Below are positions 10,686-19,217 of a DNA stretch of 57,097 nucleotides, piece by piece (the stretch's first letter is position 1; every line of letters begins with the position of its first letter). The notes below the pieces were generated by a model. It made no database searches. It worked only from the letters and a program-made list of their open reading frames with translations, and was not told the origin of the DNA. The stretch spans positions 1 through 57,097 of the forward strand of contig JANBPU010000103.1 in NCBI GenBank assembly GCA_027575805.1, written 5' to 3'. The translations under genes and the position numbers were made by a program. This DNA comes from Mycoemilia scoparia (Eukaryota; Kickxellomycota; Kickxellomycetes; Kickxellales; Kickxellaceae).

Positions 10686-12397
10686 TTATCGGCCGCTCCT
10701 TACCCGCTTATTACCACCCGTCTTGCCCCTTGGCCCTTTTGAGCCCTTCTTTGCACCACCAAACACAATGCGGTTGTTTGCTCCACTGTTTCCATCATCT
10801 CTGCCTCCTTCATCGCCATCATCATCGTAATTGCCACGCTTCCTTCCTCTCCCATTCTTCTTTGCGGCATTTTCCTTTAGCTCCATGATAGCGTACCTTT
10901 GCGATTCTGCAACTCTCTCCTGGAGCATCAGAACAGTCTCCTGGTCCGATGGGAATATGGGTAGCTTCATCTGGATGACATGCTCGATACGCTGCAAAAG
11001 CTCGACGTCGTACTGTGTGACAAAAGATATCGCTCGTCCGGATCTACCAGCTCTGGCCGTTCTTCCGACGCGATGTATATAGTCTTTTGAGTGGGTTGGG
11101 ATGTCATAATTCAAAACCAAATCTACAGAAGGAATATCCAATCCTCTCGACGCTACATCAGTAGCAACCAGTATATGCCGACTACCAGACTTGAACTTAT
11201 TTAGCGCACCAAGTCGCCTCTCCATACTAAGTTGGCCGTGGAGAGGAATGGCCTCCATACCAAGATTGCGCAGGAGCAATCCTAACCGAAGCACCTCATG
11301 GCATGTCCTTGCAAAGATAATTGTGCTTTGCCCAGCCATCTCGTTCAGTAGCCATACAAGGTAGCAGTCTTTATTTCTGTGTGGGAAAAACATGTAGTAT
11401 TGCTTGAGCTTTTCGACGGTCGAATATTTCGTGGATACCTCGACCTTGACTGGATCTTGCAGAGATGCTCGTTGGAGCTTGGCCACCTTGGTTGTCATTG
11501 TGGCAGAAAATAGATATGTGTTACGCTCTCGTGGGATTACCTTAAGAATCTGTTCGATCTTTGGTCCAAAGTCCATATCCAAAAGCCTGTCAGCTTCGTC
11601 CATAACCAGGTACTTGAGTGTCCGGAGTGAGAATCCTTTTGTGTTTTCCAAGTGATCCTGAAGTCGGCCTGGGGTGCAAATTAAGATATGTGGCTTTTTG
11701 GATAGGACGATAGCCTGTGTCATCATGTCCATGCCACCAATAATTACAGCGCATCTGACCCCAATACCAGCACCAAGAGACTCGAATGTCTCGGATATCT
11801 GATAAGCAAGTTCTCTATAATTGCAGGGACAACAAATGTTGCTTTTACAGATTGATCTATTATGCAGTTGGGTCCGAATAGCGCTTAAAAGGGCGTCAAT
11901 CTCACCTTGTTGGCGCTAAAACACAAGCGAATAGCCCTGTGGGGTTTTCCCACAATGCTTGGAGAATAGGTATAGCAAAGGCTGCGGTCTTTCCCGATCC
12001 TGTCTGTGCAAGTCCAATTATATCTCGACCTAAAATATTATCAGTTTGCTTTATATCTAAACTGTATTGCATACATCATCATGGTAGCTTTATGTGAATA
12101 ATTATAAGTCAAAATACCTTGCAGTGCCCACGGTATGGCCTCCTTTTGTATGTCTGTAGGTGCTTTATAACCCATCTTTTCACAGCTTTCGCATAGCTGC
12201 TTCATGACACCCTATACAATCACAGTTTACCATACTCACTATTAAAATGCTTTTCAAGAATACTACATATCAATTTTCTATTCAAATTTGGCAAATGCAT
12301 TACTTACTAACTCCGCAAAAGCTGTTGTCTTGGTTGATTTTATGCTGTCGCTTCCATCTTTTCCAGAATCTTTACTGTTGCTTTGCTTAGCCATCAT
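10686..12397 (-). CDS. RRP3: DEAD-box RNA helicase Rrp3/DDX47, 4 exons
   Basis: Exons 12308-12397, 12118-12211, 11906-12029 and 10686-11814 join in phase to 478 aa. Rrp3/DDX47 is a nucleolar ATP-dependent helicase needed for early pre-rRNA cleavages that release 18S rRNA. All DEAD-box motifs are present in order: a Q-motif region ([15 protein letters not shown]), [67 protein letters not shown] and [10 protein letters not shown]. The C-terminal tail (from about residue 430) is basic and Gly-rich with [10 protein letters not shown] and [12 protein letters not shown] stretches, which suits a nucleolar RNA-binding protein. The LENTKGF and LDMDFG wording fits the DDX47/Rrp3 branch rather than other DEAD-box families. 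Confidence 0.95.
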
Positions 12398-12556
12398 ATA
12401 TTACTTTGCCAAAAATTGATCAATGTATATATCATGAACAAAAAAAATAAAAGTTTAGCAACACCTGAACCACTGAGGCTGACTGAAAAACCTATATGGT
12501 AATCAAATCAGATATTGATAATACCACGATCAAACTTTTTTATTATAATTCACTTA

Positions 12557-12677
12557 ATATGGGCAATAATTTATGAAGGGTAAATTTTCGTGACCAATGA
12601 TTATAGGCTCAATCACAGCCAAATGGATGTCCAGTTTTACTAGTAAACTTTCACCCTTCAAAAATAACTACCCATAT
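12557..12677. mobile_element. MITE-like inverted-repeat element, copy B
   Basis: The left end, ATATGGGCAATAATTTATGA followed by AGGGTAAA, mirrors the right end, whose complement is ATATGGGTAGTTATTTTTGA followed by AGGGTGAAA. The interior includes CAATGATTATAGG and TCACAGCCAAATG, shared with copies D-F. It is 121 bp long, has no coding capacity and lies between RRP3 and the collagen-like gene. Confidence 0.8.
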
Positions 12678-12781
12678 GCCACAAACTTAAATATTAGAGG
12701 ATATATTTGAAATATATATAGTGTGAATATGCTTTTGTCGGTATCAAAAATTATTCAAAAATTGAACTAAACCAAAAAAAC

Positions 12782-13999
12782 TTATTCAATCCAAATGTAA
12801 CGTGCATTTGCAGCGCTGGACTGAGAGACACTGAGTGAACTTTCAGATCCTGATTCTGAAGATGAGCCACTGGCCGACTCTGATCCACTGCTAGATGCTT
12901 CTGATGCGCTGCTGGATGCTTGTGATGATGGTGTCCCAGAGCCACTTGCTGATGCGGAAGCACTGCTAGATGGTGCTGGTGAGCTGCTGGATGCCCGTGA
13001 TGATGGTACCCCAGAACCACTTGCTGATGCGGAAGCGCTGCTAGATGGTGCTGGCGAGCTGCTGGATGGGGCGGCTGAGCTTCTAGATGGGGCAGCTGAA
13101 CTTCCAGATGGAGTGGCTGAGCTTCTAGGTGGGACGACTGAACTTCCAGATGAAGCTGCTGAACCACTTTGTGATGATGAAGGGAGAACGGAAGGGGACG
13201 GTGGAGACGGTGGGGGTGGCGGGGGTGCAGCAGTGGTTGGTTGTACAGGAACAGGAGGTATAGTAGGTGCAGGAGGAGCGGGGGTGTTACCATTATAAAC
13301 TCCTCCAGCTGGGCCATTATTATTATATTGTCCAGGAGCAGGACGATTGCCATTAGCATTGTAGACTCCTGGAGCTGGAGGAGCTGGATTCTGTGACCCA
13401 TTTCCATTATAACTACCTTGTCCGCCTGGAGTGCCTGGAGTGCCTGGAGTACCTGGAGCACCTGGACCGCCTGGAGCACCTGGAGTGCCTGAAGTGCCTG
13501 GAGTACCTGGAGTACCTGGAGCACCTGGACCGCCTGGAGCACCTGGAGTGCCTGGAGTGCCTGGAGTACCTGGAGTGCCTGGAGTACCTGGAGCACCTGG
13601 AGCACCTGGACCGCCTGGAGTGCCCGGAGCACCTGGAGCACCTGGAGCACCTGGACCGCCTGGAGTGCCTGGAGTGCCTGGAGCACCTGGAGTACCTGGA
13701 GTGCCAGTATTTGCGAACCCAGGTGGAATAACTACAGATGGAGGGAGTCCTTGATCGCCTTGGTACCCACAATAAAGCTCATTATCAAAGTTGTTTACGC
13801 AGTATGTTCCTGATGGGCAGCTGATGGTTAAGTATTGTCCATTAACACACCACAGGATACTTTGGGATTGTCCATTTGCACCTTGACAACGATATTGGCC
13901 CTCCTCGCTGGCTGGGCATGAGCCGCCGTTTGCGTTTTGAGAATAGACTGTTTGTGAGAGGAGTCCGAGCACAATAGTAGAAATTGCAAGCTTATACAT
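12782..13999 (-). CDS. Secreted collagen-like, chitin-binding-type cell-surface protein
   Basis: A single-exon protein of 405 aa. Residues 1-20 form a signal peptide ([15 protein letters not shown] then QNANGG). Residues about 24-80 hold a six-Cys module ([38 protein letters not shown]) that resembles the CBM19 chitin-binding module. About 33 collagen-type Gly-X-Y triplets follow, nearly all GTP, GAP or GGP (about residues 96-193). Next come a Gly/Asn/Pro linker, a [11 protein letters not shown] stretch and a long Ser/Ala/Pro tail suited to O-glycosylation. The expected role is cell wall or extracellular adhesion, anchored to chitin through the Cys module; this is inferred. The tail ends ARYIWIE with no hydrophobic GPI signal. 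Ala rather than hydroxyproline-type Y positions and the DNA-level repetition suggest recent repeat expansion. Confidence 0.85.
   Translation of the reverse strand: MYKLAISTIVLGLLSQTVYSQNANGGSCPASEEGQYRCQGANGQSQSILWCVNGQYLTISCPSGTYCVNNFDNELYCGYQGDQGLPPSVVIPPGFANTGTPGTPGAPGTPGTPGGPGAPGAPGAPGTPGGPGAPGAPGTPGTPGTPGTPGTPGAPGGPGAPGTPGTPGTSGTPGAPGGPGAPGTPGTPGTPGGQGSYNGNGSQNPAPPAPGVYNANGNRPAPGQYNNNGPAGGVYNGNTPAPPAPTIPPVPVQPTTAAPPPPPPSPPSPSVLPSSSQSGSAASSGSSVVPPRSSATPSGSSAAPSRSSAAPSSSSPAPSSSASASASGSGVPSSRASSSSPAPSSSASASASGSGTPSSQASSSASEASSSGSESASGSSSESGSESSLSVSQSSAANARYIWIE
12908..13057 (-). repeat. 75-bp tandem duplication in the Ser-rich tail
   Basis: Two near-identical 75-bp units (12908-12982 and 12983-13057) encode the repeated [19 protein letters not shown] blocks of the collagen-like protein. 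They differ at only a handful of bases, so the duplication is young or kept similar by conversion. Confidence 0.8.
13427..13712 (-). repeat. 9-bp tandem repeat encoding Gly-X-Pro triplets
   Basis: Tandem units of the form CCTGGAGTA/CCTGGAGTG/CCTGGAGCA (plus strand) encode GTP/GAP/GGP on the minus strand. The opposite strand also reads as open Gly-Val/Ala-Pro triplets because the 9-mer complement keeps the Gly/Pro codons. Confidence 0.85.
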
Positions 14000-14080
14000 T
14001 TTGGATGGACAAGTTGCAAGAAAATATATTAGAAATCGAAACGATATAAGGTTATTGATATCAGGCCCGGTTTCAATGCT

Positions 14081-14089
14081 CTTTTATAC
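14081..14089 (-). promoter_or_regulatory. TATA box of the collagen-like gene
   Basis: GTATAAAAG on the minus strand, about 82 nt upstream of the ATG at 13999. Confidence 0.45.
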
Positions 14090-14743
14090 CACGTTATCAC
14101 ACGCTTAAAATTATCCCTAGATACTAAGCCATTAGGTAAAAAGTATGCTTAAAGATTGGTATATTACAATAAGGTCTTTGTTTGATTAAGTGGATTCCAT
14201 ATGGACCACATACACTAATAAAAGGTCTATGTTATAATAATGGTAGACTCAGTCCTCGACCTGCTAGTCAAGGGAATAAATTCGATATTTTACTTTGGTT
14301 CGTATTGGGCCTAGATCTAAACTTATTGGGCATTAAAAACAATCTTTAATATATATTACGACATTTGACAGCGTGGTCAAATAGAAGTTTTCAAAATCCA
14401 GGATCTGCACAAAAGAGAAATTATACACGATTCGCCATTTTTGCCTCAGCAGTACAAAAGGTCTGATTAGTACAGTAAAGGGATTCAACCAAAACCCAAA
14501 ACCAAAGCTTTTTTTAAAAAAAGTAAGAATACTAATACGGCCAAGCATTTTGAACATGCCTTTGCTCATGGCCTGGCATTCTTGACTCGCTTCCTCATAC
14601 TGGAAGATACTAAATTGAAGTCCCTGACGTAGTTGTATCACTAATTAAAACCCATAGCTAGAACACTTCAAAGAAATTCCAGTAAATCATACTCGATTCT
14701 ATACTTATTTGAATCATTATGGCTTTCAGAATGACTTTGTTGG

Positions 14744-15622
14744 ATGCAGATAACAGCAATGGGTACCAATAGCAAAGGGGAAACTGAAAGAGAGCTTTTC
14801 AGGGATCTCTTTGGAGATTCTGATGTTGAAACTGCTGAAACACAAGAACATTGCAAACAAGTCACATTACCAAATACCTTTGACAACTCATACAGCCATT
14901 TGATGGGCTGTATCAAAAATGTAGACATCCGCACTCTATTCAACAACGATGCCACAGAAGAAGCTAGAGAGATACCAGGACTTGTCTTTCAAAAACGCAT
15001 ACTACCTCCGGAACTTTCAACGGCCTTTTTCAAATATCTTGAACATGTGTATTTTTCCGAAACACCCAAAAGTGGCGATACGTGCGACATACAGCCTAGA
15101 ACAAACCAGGGTATGTACTTTGGCGAGTTCCCGCAATTCCACCCCTTTTCATTCCTAGAGCAAATATGCAGGCTTCACCCAAGCCTTCTTCCAGCAAGTA
15201 TCAGGAATAGAACGCCAAGCCTTTTTAACCAAGCAATAATCAATCTATACGATGACGAAGAAGGTATTGGCGACCATGTTGACCTATTTAGGTTTGAGGA
15301 TGGTGTAGTTGGCTTTTCTTTTGGTGGGCCATGTGTGATGCAATTTCGCAAAGCAACCCAAGCTGACAAACTAAAAGCCGCCGCCCAAGATCCAAAAGGG
15401 CCATATGGGGTATCCAAAAAGGCACTTTGTTATGAAAATTACCATAAAATCTTGCTAGAGTCTGGAGATGTCTATGCAATGAGCGGAGAAGCACGGTATG
15501 AGTGGACCCATGGTATCAAGGAGACAAGCAGAGAGCATCTTCAAGGATTTGATATAGCAAGAGCCAGAAGGATTTCCGTCACCCTCCGAAAACTCGTAGA
15601 CTCCAATAATGGATGCAACTAA
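14744..15622 (+). CDS. AlkB-family 2-oxoglutarate/Fe(II) dioxygenase
   Basis: A single-exon protein of 292 aa. Enzymes of this fold use Fe(II) and 2-oxoglutarate to remove alkyl groups from nucleic acids or to modify proteins. The core reads FNQAIINLYDDEEGIGDHVD, giving the iron ligands His178 and Asp180. The distal His is in YEWTHGI (His256), and the 2OG-binding Arg lies in RRISVTLRKL near the C-terminus. SFGGPCVMQF between them is the typical AlkB beta-strand. The N-terminal 70 residues are acidic and lack a domain. The layout resembles fungal Ofd2-like AlkB proteins more than bacterial AlkB, but the substrate cannot be read from sequence. ATG codons at 14744 and 14759 are both possible starts. 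Confidence 0.85.
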   Translation: MQITAMGTNSKGETERELFRDLFGDSDVETAETQEHCKQVTLPNTFDNSYSHLMGCIKNVDIRTLFNNDATEEAREIPGLVFQKRILPPELSTAFFKYLEHVYFSETPKSGDTCDIQPRTNQGMYFGEFPQFHPFSFLEQICRLHPSLLPASIRNRTPSLFNQAIINLYDDEEGIGDHVDLFRFEDGVVGFSFGGPCVMQFRKATQADKLKAAAQDPKGPYGVSKKALCYENYHKILLESGDVYAMSGEARYEWTHGIKETSREHLQGFDIARARRISVTLRKLVDSNNGCN

Positions 15623-15633
15623 AAAGACTGCTG

Positions 15634-15747
15634 CCATATAGGCGATTATTTTTTAAGGTACCTTCTGCTGGCCACTTATTTGGCTGTGATTATCCCTTTA
15701 ATCTTTGGTTACTAAAAGGTACCCTCCAAAAATTATAGTCCAAATGG
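15634..15747. mobile_element. MITE-like inverted-repeat element, copy C
   Basis: Ends ATAGGCGATTATTTTTTAAG and, inverted, TTGGACTATAATTTTTGGAG; both run into GGTACCTT. Read on the minus strand, the interior has TTTTAGTAACCAAAGATTAA and TAATCACAGCCAAAT, matching the other copies. It begins 12 bp after the AlkB stop codon, so it is likely part of that gene's 3' UTR. Confidence 0.75.
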
Positions 15748-16262
15748 AGACCGGATTCGACGGCCCAAGGCCATTTTTCCAAACTCTTTAGAGCCTAGCC
15801 ATTTCCAAAAAACAGTCTCCATATAGGCTGGTTATGATGGATCTTCGTTGTGATAATGTGAGAGTACTCTTCAAACATTATGATCCATGCTTTGGTTAGC
15901 TTTTACGCAAATTGCAACTTATTTGTATATAGTTACTGCAACAATAACATTACTAATGTGCAAATATTGTAGTTTCGCAGTGACTCCTTTAGTTTTTAAA
16001 TGTATTTAAATCAGCAATAAAATCAAACCCAAAGTGTATCGATATTGTCTTTTCAGCTAGAGATAGCGATATTTCATTATGGAACTAACAGCAGCGTCTG
16101 CTTCGAAAATGACATTGCTAATGTATCTCGGTTTTGAGTCCATAGGTATGAACGACGACCTTATTATCTCAGCAAATGCGAACAAGACTGCTATCAACAT
16201 AAGAGAATATACAAAGTGCACATTTCTATTCTCTTAGAGTCCTGGCCAACAATCATGGGTGC
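15748..16262. other. Intergenic, possible further exon of the chromodomain gene
   Basis: Mostly featureless AT-rich DNA. On the minus strand a frame at about 16075-16240 contains MDSKPRYISNVIF. I considered this as a remote chromo-shadow segment of the adjacent gene, but no clean splice junction joins it. The motif CCATATAGGC at the left end of MITE copy C recurs near 15820. Confidence 0.3.
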
Positions 16263-16850
16263 TTATAAAATTTTCTGGTAATCAACCACAACAGAAGGTA
16301 TTGGTGCGCCCTTTAGACTAGAGCTCAAGTCGTTAGAGTGATTGATGTCTTCATCAATATGCGATCCCCCAATAGCCTGTACCGACATTGCTAGTTATTG
16401 AATCCGGCTAGTCCAAATTTCGCGGTTTACGCTTTCCCAGTATTTGTTCAGAGCAAACTCACATAGCCCCAAATTTGCAGCGCTTTCCCATGATTTGAAA
16501 TTAATACCATCATGGTGTGCCCATTTCAAGAGATATTCTACGCCAACTCCCTATACGGAAAGTATACATCACTATGTGGTTAAGCTGACCCACAGATCAA
16601 ACAAAAACACACAATGATCAATGGCTAACATGATGGGTCCAAACCACTATCACCATGCCTAGCCAATTCATTAAGCTAACATTGCCTTACCTCAATGACC
16701 CTGTGGTCCATAATATAATCTACCTACTATCACAGTTATAATCACCATTTAACTAAAAGGGTTTTGCTAGCAACTCTTTCAAAGCATGATGCGGATCTAC
16801 TTGTCAATTACATAATATAAAGTCTCATCATCAGGACCACCGATATCCAT
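16263..16850 (-). CDS. Small HP1-like chromodomain protein, 4 exons (tentative 3' end)
   Basis: Exons 16812-16850, 16691-16723, 16431-16550 and 16263-16376 join in phase to 101 aa. If the last intron is not spliced, exon 3 runs to a stop at 16395, giving 75 aa. The first three exons create a chromodomain: YYVDYIMDHRVIE, GVGVEYLLKWAHHDG, FKSWESAANLGLCEFAL. Chromodomains of the HP1/Swi6 type bind methylated histone H3 Lys9 through an aromatic cage. The first cage Tyr and the Trp of LLKW are present, but the third cage aromatic (Tyr in KWKGY) is His here. No chromo-shadow domain can be shown. It could be a stand-alone chromodomain, a truncated HP1, or a domesticated retrotransposon chromodomain. 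The start ATG is preceded by a short out-of-frame upstream ATG. Confidence 0.65.
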
Positions 16851-17198
16851 TCTGCTCTTAGAGCTGTTGTTTTCCTTGAACCACTTTTTTATACCAAACA
16901 TGTTTTATTGAATTTTCAATAATCGACTGGTAGCTGAACAAAGGAACCAGGATTTAAAAATCCCAGCTATTTATATTTCTGCGGTGTAAAATGTTTAAAC
17001 TGGCTCTGATAAAACCTTATTTTTTTAAATCGCCTTTTCATCCAAGGATTATTTGATCTAGTTGTTTGCACACATATCAAATTCAATCAGCAAAACCCTG
17101 CATCCTTTCCAGTATAAATAAGTATATTTTTTGAAGATGAATATAGATTAAACAAAAATGAAATGATAAAATATAGAAAATTGGGTTTAATATGATGC

Positions 17199-19217
17199 TT
17201 AGCGCCGATCGGTGCTTCCCATCTTGCGCTTTCCAGAAAACAGATGCTTTGGCATCTTTGTTCCGATGGATCTGTCGGCTTCACCAGCGCGTGCCATAAG
17301 GTTTCCTTTACGCTGGGACATCGATTTCTTTTTGGCTGCCAGTTTGGCTTGTTTATCAGAGGAAAGACCCATGGTCGAGCGGTCACGTACTACACTGACA
17401 GCACGGGCAGCAACACTGGTACCGCGGGCCATGCCCTCTGCTGGGTCGCGGGTCGAAGAATGAGTGCGCTTGCGGGTTATGCTCTTGGCACGAGTATCCG
17501 CGACGTCAGAAGACACACCAAGCTTCTCGAGATGGCTGGCAAAGTCGTCCTTGGTTTGTCTTGAGGCTTTAACAGACCCAACAATGACAGGTCTGTTGAG
17601 TCCCTTTTTGAGACGCGACTCCTGAGCAATAATCTGCTTCTGGCGACGAATCTCTCTGGCCATTGATTTAATCTTTTCCTCTTCTTCATCAAGTTCCTCC
17701 TCTGGAGAGTCGTACACACCCTCTGCCTCAAGACGCTCTTCCTCAAGCTCAAGCTCAGCTAGCTTCTCCTCAATATCTGGATCAACAAAGTCGGCAACAT
17801 TCTTTCCGTTCATGATCTCGGGAATAACATCATACTTCCACTCATCGCTCTTGAGCAGGTATTTCTTCTTGAGGTCAACATTGTAAACGCCAGCACCTCC
17901 ATTTTCCATTTCGATGTCACGCTCAAGTCTAGGGCGGTCTGGATCATCTGGGTTGTATTTTCTGCGCTTGGCAATTTGCTCTGGAATGAATGGCTTGCGG
18001 TCCTGGCTGTCGCGTGGGGCAGGAACAGAGAGATGAACACGGTTAAGAACATCATGGACTTTTTGTCCCTTGAGCTTCATAGCAACTCTCTGCTGGAGTA
18101 GCTTCTCGCAAGCAAGATTTCTTGTCTCAATTACACCTTCGTCAAGATAGGTGCTGAGCTGCGACAACTCCACCGAGCCATCCTTACAGACATCCTCAAC
18201 GAGTTTTCGGTCCTCAGGAGAGATGTCCTCTAGTTTGCAAGCATCTGTCTTTGTAATGACCAGAAGGGTGGGCTTGTTTGTGAAAAGTGGCTTTATCGAA
18301 TTAAATAAGCTGACTTGTTCCTTGATACTATATCCACACTGCTCAGAAAGATCGATGAAGAACATTATGCAGGCGCGAAGGTGAGCAAGAGCAGTGATGG
18401 ACTGCATCTCAATGGTATTACGTTCCTCAAGGGGGTGATCAAGAATTCCAGGAGTGTCAATGACCTGCCAGCGAAGATAATTATAGTCCATATGGCCAAC
18501 AAACAGAGACTTTGTGGTGAAAGCATATGGTTGGACATCAACATCAGCGCGGGTTACTTTATTCATAAAGCTAGATTTTCCAACATTTGGATAACCACAA
18601 ACTATTAGTGTTCTGGTATTTGGATCGATCGAGGGCAATCTGCTCAAATGCTGGCGAACCTGCTCGAGATAGCCAAGAGAATCCTTTTGGCGCCTCATAA
18701 TAGTAGCCATTCTACCCATACCAGCGCGCTTTAACTGCTTACATCTGTAGAGAGAGTCACCAAACTTCAAGAGCCTAGTGTAGTCTTTAGCCACCGAATC
18801 AATAAGGTGCTTTGCGGTGTTGATTTGACCAAGAGCAAGCTTATAATGGTCTTTGTCATACAAAACATTCATGAGATCGGCATAGAATGGGTGGACGTTC
18901 TATTTGGTTGCATTACATAGAGCAGGTTAAAGTCTGCATATTTCGCGGGGAACAATGGGAAAAACATTCATCGAATTAGAGGCTCAAATACTTACATCGA
19001 GCTGAGGGAAATCGTTAAGTATCTGACTCAGCTTCTCATCAAACGTTTCTTGGGTGTATTTCACTTTACGCATATAAAACTGGCGAATGCGACCAATGTT
19101 GTAGCCGGGATGGACCACAGTTGGGGTCTTTCGCTGTGTCCGCGACAGGACAATGTCCAAAAAGTCGGTGGCCCCTGGGACCGGCTGAATGCGCTTGAAA
19201 TTGTATATAGAAGACAT
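17199..19217 (-). CDS. NOG1: Nucleolar GTPase Nog1, 2 exons
   Basis: Exons 18996-19217 and 17199-18899 join in phase to 640 aa, matching the usual fungal Nog1 length. Nog1 is an Obg-family GTPase that binds pre-60S particles in the nucleolus, helps maturation of 27S pre-rRNA and leaves in the cytoplasm. Visible are the N-terminal helical bundle ([20 protein letters not shown] text), the GTPase core with [20 protein letters not shown] (G1), [10 protein letters not shown] (G2), [17 protein letters not shown] (G3) and VITKTDACK (G4). A charged, Lys/Arg-rich C-terminal tail (about residues 430-640) runs to [15 protein letters not shown], as in other Nog1 proteins. Confidence 0.97.

Noticed and set aside
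13393..13772. Leu/Glu- and Arg/Ser-rich open frames across the collagen repeat, on both strands
   Set aside because: They are shadows of the 9-bp repeat in other frames, with periodic low-complexity composition. The minus-strand frame with a signal peptide and Cys module is the real gene.
16075..16240. Minus-strand segment considered as a chromo-shadow domain
   Set aside because: Only a weak resemblance (MDSKPRYISNVIF) and no splice site joins it in frame to the chromodomain exons.
16851..16902. Upstream ATG (MFGIKKWFKE) before the chromodomain
   Set aside because: It reaches a stop after 14 codons and is out of frame with the chromodomain. It is at most a short upstream frame.
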